Part shown: positions 34,801 through 46,835 of the stretch, one piece after another | Layout: every line of letters starts with the position of its first letter | Numbering within the stretch: the stretch's first letter is position 1 | From: Petrosia ficiformis | Taxonomy: Eukaryota > Porifera > Demospongiae > Haplosclerida > Petrosiidae | Assembly (NCBI GenBank): GCA_947044365.1 | Contig: OX345648.1 | Coordinates: forward strand, 4,158,096-4,222,095 | DNA: 64,000 bases | Reading direction: 5' to 3' | Position numbers and translations under genes: made by a program | The notes under the pieces: generated by a model | What the model was told of the DNA's origin: nothing | Seen by the model: only the letters and a program-made list of their open reading frames with translations | Databases searched by the model: none

Positions 34801-37800
34801 GATGTCCCAAGTTAAGTGTGTTATCCTTCCGAGGGTCTCTTCATGGACGAACAATAGGTACATCTCAGATATACAGGAGCATGAAATCATGAGCGACAAA
34901 ACTGTCCAACTGTGACACACATACAGACTCAGGGATGTGGAAATATTGAGGCGGCTACTAGACATTTTGACCTCATGCTTGTCCTGCTCCCCATATACTT
35001 TGTATATAGTTTACTTTCAATTTACTGGACATTCACAAAAGAGTGATCATAAAACGTTCCAACTGCAACATACATTTGTACATGTACCTACAAACTCAGG
35101 GACGTGGAAATATGGAGCCAATTGCCAGACATGTTGATCTAGTTTAGACCTTAAACTTTGTTTACAGTCTAAATCTTTGACATGAAATATGAGTATACAG
35201 CATCCTATAATTGTAGTGCTTCAATCAGTGTTTTTGATAAGCTCATATGGCGGACCATTGGCCCAAAGAGCTCTTTATTTGGCACTGCACAGTTCTTTCT
35301 TTGGGCCAGATGGTGCAGTTACTTATGATATTATCACTAACAGCATTAACTCTTTGTTAATTAGCTCAAGATGTATTCCCAAAGGTGCACACAATAACCA
35401 TTGCTGACGCAAATTGACCCATGCTTGAAACCTTATCAATAACTCTACATGTGTAGCGTAATTGAATTTAATTAGTTGAATAACCAACTAATTGCTAAAC
35501 CTTGCAGCTGTACTAACCAATAAATTAACTATTGTAACTATTTCTTTTTTTGCGGTGTATAAAGTACTTTTTCTAAATGAGTATAAGTATACTGCTTTTC
35601 AGTATTTGAAAATCGATTTCTTAACAGCAAATATTTGCCTGTTTGTTGTCAAGATTTTGACTATTATAGCGTACTCTTTTGCTGTAAGTAACTACTATAC
35701 ATGCTTTATAACAATAGCCTCGCTGTTGCTATAGTGTGTTCTGTTCTACAAGCTATTAAAATGGTGAAAACAGTTTCTCTCTGCCATTATTTTATTCAAT
35801 AAGGACAGATATTACATGTTCAGTTCTCAGCTTGCACAAAAATTAAACGAATACTTAAATACAGAAAATATATTCAGAATAAATATTTGAATATTTAGAT
35901 ATTGGTTAGTATATATTGTTTATAATTATGTGGATTTGGTTGTAGAGTTTCAGTGAAATTGTTTTTCATTAGGATGTCTTGGAGTAACAAACTCAAACCC
36001 GATTGGTAAACTGGACATACCAGTGATGGACTGGCCTATAGCACCTTTTCCAAAACTCAAATACCCAATTGAGGTAAATTATGTTCAAATTGACCTAGCA
36101 AAATGTTCATAACTTTAGTTTGGAATGACCGACTATTTTTTTATCACCATTTTCATATAATTATCCATCCTGTTCTTTTTTTTGTGTGTTTGTCAAATTT
36201 CAATCCATTGCTTCATTGTTGAGTTACAGTATAATCATGTATTAACTTTATGACATTAAACTACATGTATACACTATAGTACAATTAAAGTCATTACGTT
36301 CTAATTTTGAGGTTGCCATGAATATGAAACTATACATGTACATGTACATGTAGTACTTATGTAGGGTTGCTATGTGGAAGTGGAAGTTTAATTTTGTTGC
36401 CATTCCAATCTTATTTTTTGTGCTTTTTGGGTTTTGACATCCCTAAATCCTCTTTCGTTTTTAGAAATGTTTTTTAGTATTCTTGTTTCAATTATTGAAA
36501 AAACATTTGCAACATAAACACGATTACACTCTAAAATTGATTTGTTGTTTTAACCAATTTCATCTGTTAAAAACAGTATCATTTGTAATTATTATGTCTC
36601 CCATCTGCGGTTTATCTGTTATTGAATATGACTCTATATGAGTGTATACTCTCAATATTATAGTAGTCTGACGTTACCGCCCCTTCGCTTGGAGTAGGAA
36701 GGGTCTGGGGACAAGCGCATGTCGTACTTGTACAAGCTGGAATGTTGATTAAGGTGGGGCTACTTGAATATCGCCCACACACGTCGAGAATTAACTATAA
36801 TTTGTTTCGGTTGTGGAGACGATATATCTTCACAAAGTTCTGATCGTCGTTTACTAGATAGCCCCTCTTCTATTGATGTATTAAATATATGGAAAGTACT
36901 CTTTAAAGAAAGGTGTGAATTTCCTAGGTGGGTGTGCTCTTGAATTCAGGCAATCTGATTGGTCCAGCTTGTAACAAGTACGACATGTGCTTGTCCCCAG
37001 ACCCTTCCTCCAAGCGAAGGGGCGGTAACGCCAGACTAATATTATAGCATACTGGATTAATTAGCTGCTCTTTAAAGTAATTTTTAACATCTTGCTTTTA
37101 TGGAATTCAAAGCTCTCAAGCCACAAATATACAAGTTAATCCGCCACATGATTGATTATGTGAATAAATATTGAGAGTATACACTCATATTCAATACACA
37201 GAAGGAAGCGATAAAAATTGCTGTTTTAACATACGAAATAGGTTTAAGCAACAATGTAGGAGACCATTGAATGCTCTCATTATTTAGCTGCTCTTTAAAG
37301 TAATTTTTAACAACTTGCTTCTATGGAGTTCAAAGCTCTCAAGCCACAAATGTCTCCCACACTACAGCAACATGATTGTTATATGTGAACAATTTAGCTT
37401 GCTTAATGTTTATCATGTATTATAATATGTATTATGATGTGTATATCGGTTAGGAATATCATAAGGAGAATATGATAAATATGGAGCTTTGTTTGGAAGA
37501 GACTGAGGATTTGTTGTACAAACATCAAAATGATAAACCAGTTGCAGCTATTATAGTTGAACCGATACAAGCTGAAGGAGGTAATGAAAGAAAGAAGTGA
37601 TTCAATATTTGTGACCATTTTGAGCAAAAAATAATATGATCTCTTATCAATCAGTATGTACATGTACATGTGTGTACAACATTGTGTGTACATGTACATG
37701 TGTGTACAACATTGTGTGTACATGTACATGTGCGTACAATATTGTGTGTACAACATTGTGTGTACATGTACATGTGTGTACAACATTGTGTGTACATGTA

Positions 37801-39011
37801 CATGTGCGTACAATATTGTGTGTACATGTACATGTGTGTACAACATTGTATGTACATGTACATGTGTGTACAACATTGTATATACATGTACATGTGCGTA
37901 CAACATTGTGTGTACAGGTACATGTGTGTACAACATTGTGTGTACAGGTATGTGTACATGTACATACAATATTGTATGTATGTGTACCAGACATGGGGTA
38001 ATAGTACAAAATATTAGTAATAGTAATAGTAGAAATTACATGTTTCAAGATAATAGTATTAGTAATAGTAATAGACAGTCAAGTAATAGTATTAGTAATA
38101 GTACTATATAATCTCAATGTTGAGGTAATAGTAATAGTAATAATAATTGTAATTGACCTTAAGTAATTAGGGTAGTAATGGAGGGAATCTTTTTCGGCCA
38201 AAAAGGTGCAGACTTACTGATTCTGTTTCTGAGAAACTCATGAACATTAAATGCAATAGTCATTTAGTTTAAAACAATAGTCATTTAGTTTAAAACATGA
38301 AAGAATTTCGAAGAATCCTCAATACTATAGAAATCCACAGCAGTAACACTGACTTAGGCAGTAATAGTAATAATAATATACTGGTTTTTAAAGTACAGTA
38401 ATAGTAATATATTACATTGCATGGTAATTGACCCCATGTCGTACATGTACATGTACGTACAATGTTGTATGCACTCGTACATACAATGTTGTATGTACAT
38501 GTACATACAATGTTGTATCTACATGTACATATGTACAATGTTGTATCTACATGTACATATAGTGTTGTATGCACATGTACATATAGTGTTGTATGCACAT
38601 GTACATACAATGATATACATATATCTACATGTACATACAATGTTGTATCTACATGTACATGTATCTACTTGTACGTACAATGTTGTATGTACATGCACAT
38701 GTACATGCATGTACAATATTGTACGTTCCACTGTATAATTATGCATAGTTTACAAGTACTACATGTACAAATACATGTATTATGTACTATCATATTTCTT
38801 ACATGTAGGAGACAACCATGCTTATCCCGAGTTTTTCAGAGGACTTCAAAAACTTTGTCATAAGGTACTGACATATTTATCAAGATACATAATACATGTA
38901 GTTATTAATATAATGATATACTACTATAGTATGGAGCAGCATTTATTGTTGATGAGATACAGACTGGTGTAGGTCCAACTGGATATTTCTGGTAAGTGTT
39001 GTATCCCTTGG

Positions 39012-39042
<31 letters not shown>

Positions 39043-42000
39043 CATACACATACACACGCATACACTTACGCACACATATACACTTTACAAACAGAATACA
39101 TCATTAACAGTAATAACAGTACATAATTGTTCATGTACTCTTAATTTAACTCAGGTATCATGAATCATGGGATTTACCTACACCTCCTGATATAGTGACA
39201 TATGGCAAGAAAATGCTCACCGGAGGTCTATATGCTGCGCCAGGAATGATACCTGATGAAGTAAATTTAGTAATGTTGTTTTAGTATGATAATAATGACC
39301 ACTTTTAGTTATTATATAACTTAAAGTTATATACAAGGTTAAGAACATTCACTTGGTTATATAGTCTTCTGTGAGGTCCCACGGAACTAAGCAAGAAGAA
39401 TGGATCATTTCTTGTTTGATTGAGTGATACCATAAGTATTTATGTCCAACATTGCCATCAAAATCTTATGAATATTATTATGTGGTTCTTTTAGGGTAGG
39501 GTTAGGGTTCCCTTGTGGTTAGGGTTCAATCAGTATCAAAGTGATTTTAGTCTTTAATGGCAATCTTGGAAATCACTGGCCATAAGGAAGTCCAGTCATC
39601 ATGACTTGGATCATATTCAGAAATACTGCCAAATGTGGCCATTTTTCACTAACAGCTACAATCCCATCCTCATCACCAAAAAATGTGGTATTGTTGATTT
39701 ACAGAGGTTTAGCAACACAATGTTTTTTTATTATTGAAATTTGTACTTTGTTATGTAGCTAAATTAAACTTCACTAGACAATACTGTAATTGTACAATGA
39801 GAAAGAGACACAGTCGTCTGAAGACACAATGACAATTGTTATTAGTAATAACACATGAAGACTATGTTCTTAACCACATTATTACAGTGCAAATTTAGTT
39901 TGGTTATATAGTTAATTAACTAAGGTAATAATAAGCTTACTAAAAGGGTTTTAGTTTTAGTTAACTAACTAAAAGTGTCCATTGTTGGCCAATTTCATTT
40001 TAGTTAGTTATAGTTATTGCAATAGACTTGTAATTTAGTTATAGTTTAGTTAACTAAACGTCATAATGCCTTACTAAAAGGGGTTTTACTATGTAGTTTT
40101 AGTTATCTAAAACAACACTAAAGTTTAGTAATAATGGGTAGGTAACTAGCAGTATATCAAATCTAACATATCTGTTCTAAACGAGAGCCCATAATGACGT
40201 TGACAAGAAAGCAGAAAAGTATGAGCAAGAGACAACCACACATTTAATTAAGTTGTTCAAACTATCTGTCTAAATCGTGTATTACTATTTTTAGAACCCA
40301 TGTGTATCACGCCTTTCTTAAATATGGTGTCTACACCTCAAAGATCTCCAAGGTAAGCTAGTAAATGAACATGTCTGGAGGCAGAAATAGAGTCACGTAC
40401 TATCAGGAAAGTGAGAGCATGCTTTGGAGAAGCCAAGAAATATATTTAATGAAGGCATGGATACACGTGGTTTCTAAAATAGTAACAGACGTTTAGACAG
40501 ATAGTTTGACCTTTGCTCAATGTCATTATGGTCTTCTGGAGGAGCATAGTTTATTATTGACTAATCAAACTAGCTGTATTGGAATTTAATTAAGGTCATT
40601 CACGTACATGTGTAGTTCAGAAAACTATGAACTTCAAGGTGAAAGATTGTTGGTCATGTGAATGGTTTTTAGTGTGACTTGATTTATTTCTCCAGCCAAT
40701 GCGTATTCAAAATACTTGGATGGGAGATCTACCGAGGATTGAAATGGCAAAAGCAGTGATTGATGAAATTAAAAAGGAAAATCTCCTTCTTTTGGTAAGG
40801 GAAGCAGGACATGTTATTCTCACTGGACTAAAAGAATTAGAGGTATCAATATTATACCACGTGATATGATTCTGTAGTCTATTCTCCATTGTATCACATT
40901 CTAACATTATTGTACATTTCATCTGATTTCTGTTCTCTATTTCATCACTTTTGTGTCACTATTGTGTCACTACTCTATCACTACTGTATCACTATTGTAT
41001 CACTATTGTATCACTATTGTGTCACTATTGTGTCGGTATTGTATCATTATTGCAGTGTTTCCCCCGGGATAAATATTAAGGGTGGGGGAGTGCATCTGTG
41101 GTACATGATGTCTGGTTAACAATGTTCAATCAGTATTGTTTTTCAATATAAACTTTAACATTAAAGGGTGGAGGAGCACCATGTTACCACCCTTTAGGGG
41201 AAACACTGTTATTGTATCACTATTGTGTCACTATGTGTCGCTATTGTGTCACTATTGTATCACTATTATTGATCACATGATATTCTCTCTTTCTCAGCGT
41301 CTCTATCCATCAATCATCCATAGTGCTCGAGGTACGGGTACATTTTGTGCTATTAGCTGTAAAGATGGTGAAACGAGGGACAATTTGGCTTATGCTCTAA
41401 GACAGAAAGGTGAAATATCATGCATTGGTAATATATGACAGAAGGAATTCGTCTGTCATAAAGTTATCATGTCGTAGGTTATAAAATAGATTACATAAAT
41501 TTTACTAGCATGTGTAAATTATAGTGATTTATTGACCTGATAAAAAAAAGCAATCTGATTGGTTGATTTAAACGTAGCATGGTATAATGCTCAAACACTT
41601 GTTTGTCTCTAAACATTAATTTATACATGTACTTTAACTATAATTAATGTATCTCATGCAATTCTGACCAATAAAATTGCAGGAAAGGCATCACCTGCCG
41701 GCGCTTTATATCATGCAATCCACATGTGCATAAAAACACATATAGCACCCTGTAGAGTGGAATACGTCTTTTAATGTAGGCACTAAGGTGGCCAATAATG
41801 GTCAAGATTACATTATTAAATCACAAACTTTATTTCACATCCTCGTACCATATTAAAACACATGCTATATCTAACACATATTTGGTCCTGTTTTGTCAAT
41901 TCGTGGCATTATTAGAAAAAGATGTAGGGAGAAAAGGGTATCCCTTTGATTGCTTTGTGGTGTCCAACAGTAATCATGGCTGACTTTCTCATCACTGAAG

Positions 42001-45000
42001 CACAAGCACCTATATAATATCTTTTCAAATTGGAATTGGTTCAAAATCATGAAATAACTGACAGAAATGATTGTCCTTTATATAAATTTATTGGACTAAT
42101 AGACTAGACATATGACAAAACGTGAAACCTTATACATAATACAAATACAAAGATGTCTGTTACAAACAATCTACTCTATTTACATTCAATGTTCAAAAGC
42201 AGTTTTTAGGTACAATGTATTATCTACTTTCCTTACTTTTGTAAAGAACTTTAGGAATATATTTCAGGTAGAACAGCTAATAGTTCCATTTTTTACGTTT
42301 ATGTATACAACACATAGTCGCATATGTGACACAAGAATGTATAAATAAATACATGTACATATTTATGTATACACACACACACACATATATATATATATAT
42401 GTATATATACATTAAACCCTGTGGAAAGCAATCATAGGGATGGCCCTACGAACCATTAAAAGATATAGAAGGATTCTATAAACATTTCCAAATCATTACA
42501 TAATTATGCAGATTAACACCTGTGCAAACTCACAAATATTAAAATTGGCACAGCGGGAAATATCTCAAATAATACCAGTAGTAGAAATATAGTTAATGTA
42601 CATCATAATAGATGTAGGCAACGTCAATTAAATGCATTTTCATATCATACCACAAGGCAGAAATAACATTTCTTTATACATGTACATAAATCAATAGTTA
42701 CCACTTTCCACATAATATATATATATATACATTAAACCCCGTGGAAAGCAATCATAGGGACGGCCCTACGAACCAATAAAAGATATAGAAGGATTCTGTA
42801 AACATTTCCAAATCATTACATAATTATGCAGATTAACACCTGTGCAAACTCACAAATATTAAAATTGGCACAGCGGGAAATATCTCAAATAATACCAGTA
42901 GCAGAAATATAGTTAATGTTCATCATAATAGATGTAGGCAACGTCAATTAAATGCATTTTCATATCATACCACAAGGCAGAAATAACATTTCTTTATACA
43001 TAAATCAATCGTTACCACTTTGCACAATAATATTAACTTAGACATGATTTACACTGCCATGTTTTTGTATGAAACTATAGTCTTAAATCTTAATACTACT
43101 GATCCAATTTCTGTTTATACCAAAATGAAAAAAATGAATATATAAACGTAATTTGTTGAAACCCTATACATACATAGGTGGAGTGATATAAAAAAAAATA
43201 TAGCACTTTCTATCTAATATAAACGTGTGAAAACGCATCAGGCGATGGTATCAACAGTTACTATAGTAACAGGCTACACAAACAGTCACAAATGCACTGG
43301 TCAATGTTATGTAAAAGCTACAAAATGCAAGTGATATACATACATTTTTTTAATACAAAGTATTGAATCATTCTCAGGGCCTTAATGATAGATACGATCT
43401 ATAATACCAACAAACTATTTAACTACCATTTCATAACTGCGCTTTATAAAACTATGTACTAGAAAGAACGCATCAGTTAAGATCTTCAACGACAGAGTAT
43501 AATATATTTTGTGAAGACACACAATGTACTACCACTTTGTGGAGAACGAGAATTTCCAAACTTCTCAAGATCGACTGACAATCGAGAATTACGATATTTC
43601 AAGATCTGAAAACTACATACCAAGAGAACCACATCACAACAAACAAACCTACATGTACGATGTATTGATCAAGATCTTCATCCTTTGATACGAAGACCTG
43701 AAACGATTTCTAGATGAAAAGATTGTCAAAAGAGCCACTCATACATTTCATGTAGTCCACTTAGTCAGCACTTTTGTGTTAATATTACATATAATACATT
43801 ATGCATCAGAAATAGTCCAGTTCAGATATATTAGTACTGTCAGATTTAAATATTTATAATAACTATAATATCATTGCAATTCGGCCTTTAAAATGGATGC
43901 ACTGTAATTATGTATGAATTTATGTAATCCATCATTAATTGTGTGTATAATTATGTTTTAGCCTCATTCCCAAGCACTTTTATTTATTTGTACGTAAAAT
44001 AAAGAAGAGAGGCAGAATAACCACAGCTTAATGTTTTAGCCTCATTCCCAAGCACTATAAAGAAGATAGGCTGGATAACCACAGCTTAATGTTTTAGCCT
44101 CGTTCCCAAGCACCTTCATTTATTTGTATGTAAAATAAAGAAGAGAAGCCGAATAACCACAGCTTAATGTTTTAGCCTCATTCCCAAGCACTTTCATTTA
44201 TTTGTATGTAAAATAAAGAAGAGAGGCTGCATAACCACAGCTTAATGTTTTAGCCTCATTCCCAAGCACTATAAAGAAGATAGGCTGGATAACCACAGCT
44301 TAATGTTTTAGCCTCGTTCCCAAGCACCTTCATTTATTTGTATGTAAAATAAAGAAGAGAAGCCGAATAACCACAGCTTAATGTTTTAGCCTCATTCCCA
44401 AGCACTTTCATTTATTTGTATGTAAAATAAAGAAGAGAGGCTGCATAACCACAGCTTAATGTTTTAGCCTCATTCCCAAGCACTATAAAGAAGATAGGCT
44501 GGATAACCACAGCTTAATGTTTTAGCCTCGTTCCCAAGCACTTTCATTTATTTGTATGTAAAATAAAGAAGAGAAGCCGAATAACCACAGCTTAATGTTT
44601 TAGCCTCATTCCCAAGCACTATAAAAAAGAGAGGCTGGATAACCACAGCTTAATGTTTTAGCCTCATTCCCAAGCACTTTCATTTATTTGTATGTAAAAT
44701 AAAGAAGAGAGGCTGCATAACCACAGCTTAATGTTTTAGCATCGTTCCCAAGCACTATAAAGAAGAGAGGCTGGATAACCACAGCTTAATGTTACATCGT
44801 TCCCAAGCACTATAAAGAAGAGAGGCTGGATAACCACAGCTTAATGTTTTAGCCTCGTTCCCAAGCACTTTCATTTATTTGTATGTAAAATAAAGAAGAG
44901 AAGCCGAATAACCACTGATTGCCTATAACTGTTTTTTAAGTTCATAGGGCTTCACTATTAATTAGACTACAGATATATTCACAACTACAATTACTAATAC

Positions 45001-45643
45001 ATGTATGTACAGTGCATCCATATTGAAAATAAATTACACAGCTGATAAAATCATAAAAGTACACTAAACTAGATTTGATTTGTAAAACTAGTTGATAACA
45101 AAATAACTAGTAAAACTGGATTACTAAACAAACACATGTATTAACAGCTGATGCAATAAGATGAATTGGTAAAAACTAAGCCATTAGAAGCATTGTTACA
45201 TATCAGATAAAGTTTAGACTCTACAAAGTTAATAGCTTCATAATTATTATAATAATTATTGTGTAAATTGAAAGGCTTAAAGCTTTTAACTCACAAATGC
45301 CTTGTCTAACTTGAGAATAGTGTTTTCAAAAGTGGAGAAAGTAATCAATTATTGGTCAATTATGTTTTTTATATATACTCAGTTAGCCCAGTATTATCAA
45401 AGCCCTTCAAGTAATTTTAATTTACAGAGTCAGTTAGTTTATCTGACCGACTAAAATGTTCTTTTTGTGTGTGTCAAATATCATTTATAACAGGATGTGT
45501 TGATTTTGTTTGGTTCTTCAGGTATTATGATTAATGCGTGTGGTCCTGATTCCCTTCGATTTCGTCCAGCTCTTATCTTCCAGCCGAAACATGCAAGTAT
45601 TTGCATTGATGTATTGGAGGACACTCTCAAAGACATGCCGTAA
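25823..45643 (+). CDS. ABAT: 4-aminobutyrate aminotransferase, mitochondrial (GABA transaminase), 16 exons
   Basis: PLP enzyme that transfers the amino group of GABA to 2-oxoglutarate, giving succinic semialdehyde in the mitochondrial matrix. Exons: 25823-25961, 27299-27369, 28987-29016, 29398-29515, 31166-31296, 32808-32900, 33602-33670, 34794-34857, 35973-36073, 37454-37580, 38809-38864, 38930-38991, 39155-39260, 40696-40842, 41298-41409, 45522-45643. Frame is kept throughout, giving 515 aa (human 500). The N-terminus (MQRIVPVQVRSFYY) is basic and non-acidic like a matrix-targeting presequence. CGSC (C177, C180) matches the [2Fe-2S]-bridging cysteines of the animal enzyme. FHGRT appears as LHGRT. 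D341 in VDEIQTG contacts PLP nitrogen, and K373 in YGKKMLTGG is the Schiff-base lysine. The gene spans 19.8 kb because its introns carry many repeats. A poly(A) signal is at 45671-45676. Confidence 0.95.
26150..26180. repeat. (TA)n microsatellite
   Basis: TATATATA run in the first ABAT intron with an AT-only neighbourhood. The rest of this 1.3-kb intron shows nothing recognisable. Confidence 0.7.
28337..28570. repeat. Dispersed repeat family B, long copy
   Basis: Internally repetitive AT-rich element with two AACTAAAACC.CTTTTAGTAAG modules and TTAGTTAACTGAACTA-like palindromes. It ends near GTAGTCATTGATGTCGTACT. The counterpart at 49200 starts TTTAGTATGACAATAATGAC in the opposite orientation. 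It lies in an ABAT intron. Confidence 0.65.
29647..30366. repeat. 18-bp minisatellite, about 40 units, with higher-order periodicity
   Basis: The unit is approximately GTACTCCCATCACCTCAT, with variants at a few positions (GTAC/GTGC, CCC/CTC, CAT/CGT/TTC). Distinctive variants recur at fixed distances: CACCTTGTG at about 29768 and 29912 (144 bp, 8 units), and ACTGTCAT at 30137 and 30353 (216 bp, 12 units). This indicates block duplication. The 18-bp period has no stop codon in several frames, so long artefactual ORFs occur on both strands. It lies wholly in ABAT intron 29516-31165. Confidence 0.92.
30633..30823. repeat. Three tandem copies of a 61-63-bp unit
   Basis: Each unit contains TAGAGTG.TACTGCTCCATG, then AAAT(T)AGCTTA and GAATACTG.TTTATATAGTT. 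The units start near 30640, 30701 and 30764 in the same ABAT intron as the 18-bp minisatellite. Confidence 0.8.
30932..31115 (-). mobile_element. tRNA-derived SINE-like element flanked by an inverted repeat
   Basis: On the minus strand, a tRNA-like head starts at about 31042 with GGCAGCGTGGCATAGTGGTT, including the A box TGGCATAGTGG (31025-31035). A B-box-like GGTTCAGGTTC follows (30988-30998). GTAAATGAAGTCCACAGAAA (about 30933-30952) recurs inverted at about 31095-31115. The head is well preserved but the B box is altered, so a SINE or tRNA pseudogene is likelier than a functional tRNA. Confidence 0.6.
31540..31645. repeat. Dispersed repeat shared with 35325-35430
   Basis: CACTAACAGCATTAACTCTT, GCTCAAGATGTATTCCCAA and GGTGCACACA blocks occur in both places in the same orientation with high identity over about 100 bp. 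Both are in ABAT introns. The boundaries are not clear. Confidence 0.7.
32459..32555. repeat. Two tandem copies of a 49-bp unit
   Basis: Each unit contains TAGTGCT.TAATAAGCTGTG, then TGGCAAGCTTATACTGCCAC. A third, diverged half-unit lies at about 32400-32425. It is in an ABAT intron. Confidence 0.75.
32952..33430. repeat. (GACA)n/(GATA)n microsatellite
   Basis: Almost 480 bp of GACA with interspersed GATA, GACG and GAGA units, starting about 50 bp after an ABAT exon. Open frames on both strands are repeat artefacts encoding only D/R/Q/T or C/L/S/V repeats. Confidence 0.92.
34250..34680. repeat. ACATGTAC-rich tandem array
   Basis: Irregular tandem units containing the palindrome TACATGTACATGTA, alternating with GATATATTATTGTGTACA. 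It lies in an ABAT intron about 115 bp before an exon. The ORFs here are artefacts. Confidence 0.85.
36083..36329. mobile_element. MITE family A copy
   Basis: The left end GTTCAAATTGACCTAGCAAA and right end GAGGTTGCCATGAATATGAA are inverted. The interior AGTTACAGTATAATCATGTA and TATGACATTAAACTA match the other family A copies (opposite orientation to the copy at 16584). It begins 10 bp after an ABAT donor site. Confidence 0.75.
36621..37352. repeat. Older palindromic element into which the 375-bp MITE is inserted, plus a duplicated about 70-bp segment
   Basis: ATTGAATATGACTCTATATG (from 36621) and its inverse ACTCATATTCAAT (to 37195) flank the MULE-like element, with GTGTATACTCTCAAT inverted as well. 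A segment beginning TTAGCTGCTCTTTAAAGTAA occurs at 37061 and again at 37283, each continuing through CAAAGCTCTCAAGCCACAAA. Confidence 0.65.
36655..37047. mobile_element. MITE with about 75-bp terminal inverted repeats and perfect 9-bp target duplication (MULE-like)
   Basis: The element proper is 36664-37038 (375 bp). Its ends begin TAGTCTG(A/G)CGTTACCGCCC and continue through CGCTTGGAG, GGAAGGGTCTGGGGACAAGC and TGTCGTACTTG. It is flanked by ATATTATAG at 36655-36663 and 37039-37047. Long inverted termini with a 9-bp duplication suggest the Mutator-like superfamily. It is in an ABAT intron. Confidence 0.85.
37652..37985. repeat. About 30-bp tandem repeat, about 11 units
   Basis: The unit is approximately TACATGTACATGTGTGTACA followed by ACATTGTGTG. 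Variants include GCGTACAATATTG. It starts about 70 bp after an ABAT exon. The unit is partly palindromic and a multiple of 3, which explains the many artefactual frames. Confidence 0.9.
38441..38725. repeat. About 24-bp tandem repeat related to the ACATGTAC array
   Basis: Units of the type TACATGTACATACAATGTTG plus TATC or TATG. Each is near-palindromic around ACAATGTTGT. It lies in the same intron as the 37652-37985 array. Confidence 0.85.
39017..39062. repeat. (CA)n microsatellite
   Basis: CACACACA run with occasional CG and TA interruptions, 25 bp after an ABAT exon. Confidence 0.85.
39897..40132. repeat. Dispersed repeat family B, long copy
   Basis: Palindromic TTTAGTTAACTA and CTTACTAAAAGGGGTTTTA modules as in the copies at 28337 and 49200. 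It is in an ABAT intron. The surrounding 39261-40695 intron has no other recognised element. Confidence 0.6.
42411..43020. repeat. Direct tandem duplication of an about 310-bp segment
   Basis: Copies start at about 42411 and 42730 with ATTAAACCC(C)(T/C)GTGGAAAGCAAT. They run through AGGATTCT.TAAACATTTCC and GGCACAGCGGGAAATATCTC with very few differences. Each copy is preceded by a TATATATATA tract, and each starts with the terminus of repeat family C. It lies in the last, 4.1-kb ABAT intron. Confidence 0.85.
43959..44920. repeat. Tandem array of 78/58-bp units with three-unit higher-order structure
   Basis: Units start TTTTAGCCTC(A/G)TTCCCAAGCA and end ATAACCACAGCTTAATG. Long units contain TTTCATTTATTTGTATGTAA and short units lack it. 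The order is roughly long-short-long repeated, so the array grew by block duplication. There are about 14 units, in the last ABAT intron. Flanking 44921-45521 shows nothing else. Confidence 0.9.
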
Positions 45644-46000
45644 AAATATCTCAACAATTAAAATGAGAATAATAAAACGATAATCATTACTATAATATAA
45701 TGTATTGTTGTTGTAATACTAACAGTACTTCTGTATTTCCCTTATTGTAATGTATATCATAATTCATGAGTGCTATATATATACATGTACATACATAATT
45801 ATGTATTTTTAGAAACAACAGACTGCTAATGTATATATATATAATGAGGACGTTGCTACAGTCACTGGATCACTCCTTCGATCTTTCAAGATCACTTCAA
45901 ACTCCTACTATTTCAAACTTCATCACCAAGATAAAGTGATCGTTCTGTCCATGGCTATTTATATTAACCGAGTTGGTGCAGTCCAGAAAGTGTTCGCAAT

Positions 46001-46370
46001 GCTCATATATATACATACGTACATGATGCGTCGCGACCATAGTACATAGGGATTGATGCAGGGTTTTGTTAGTTTCTTGATGTAAAACTGTGGGGTTAAC
46101 CAGTAGGAGCTGGAGCTCCTTGGGACAATAGAGATATACATGTATATTAATGTTATCACATGATTTTAATTTGTCCATACACTCATATATATACATACGT
46201 ACATGATGCATCGCGACCATAGTACATGGGGGATTGATGCAGGGTTATGTTAGTTTCTTGATGTAAAGCTGTGGGGTTTACCAGTAGGAGCTGAGCTCCT
46301 TGGCACAGTATAGATATACATGTATACTAGTGTTATCACATGATTTTAATTTGTCCATACACTCATATAT
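46001..46370. repeat. Direct tandem duplication of an about 183-bp unit
   Basis: Copies at about 46001-46184 and 46185-46369 share TACATACGTACATGATGC, TCGCGACCATAGTACAT, GGATTGATGCAGGGTT and CACATGATTTTAATTTGTCC. Identity is roughly 93% by eye. It is intergenic, downstream of ABAT. Confidence 0.85.
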
Positions 46371-46639
46371 ATATACATACACATAGTGGTTAGCTACAAT
46401 AGATAGAAATTAATATTTATTATTTTAGTTTTGTTTGTAGTTCATAAATTGGCTACACTAACTGAATCGGGGACATAGCATGTTCAAAGTGGGGAACTGA
46501 CAAAGCTAGGGGGACATAACGATGCAGCTGTATCACATTCGCGCCTGCCAGGGAAAAGACCTAGAGTGCAGTAGGGGAATGTGCCCCCATCACACAAAGC
46601 ATGGAAGCTAAAAAAGAATGGTTCCTCAAAGAGGCTCTA

Positions 46640-46835
46640 TTTATATTTTTATACAATGATGTACAAAAGTGGAGGGGCTCAGGCCCCCTGCTCCTCTAGT
46701 ATCTATACCACTGAATACTGAACCTAAATTATTTATATTCTTATACAATCATATACACAGTTACAAAAGCGGAGTGGCTCAGGCCCCCTGCTCCTCTAGT
46801 ATCTATATTACTCAATACTGAACCTAAATTTTAAA
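46640..46835. repeat. Direct duplication of an about 90-bp segment
   Basis: AAAAG.GGAG.GGCTCAGGCCC followed by CCTGCTCCTCTAGTATCTAT occurs at about 46664 and 46763, each followed by CTGAACCTAAAT. Confidence 0.8.

Noticed and set aside
37403..38863. Overlapping His/Cys/Val/Thr-rich frames on both strands
   Set aside because: Translation of ACATGTAC-type tandem repeats lying in an ABAT intron.
43959..44920. CRISPR-like regular spacing
   Set aside because: Units are contiguous tandem repeats of two length classes, with no unique spacers, in a eukaryotic intron.
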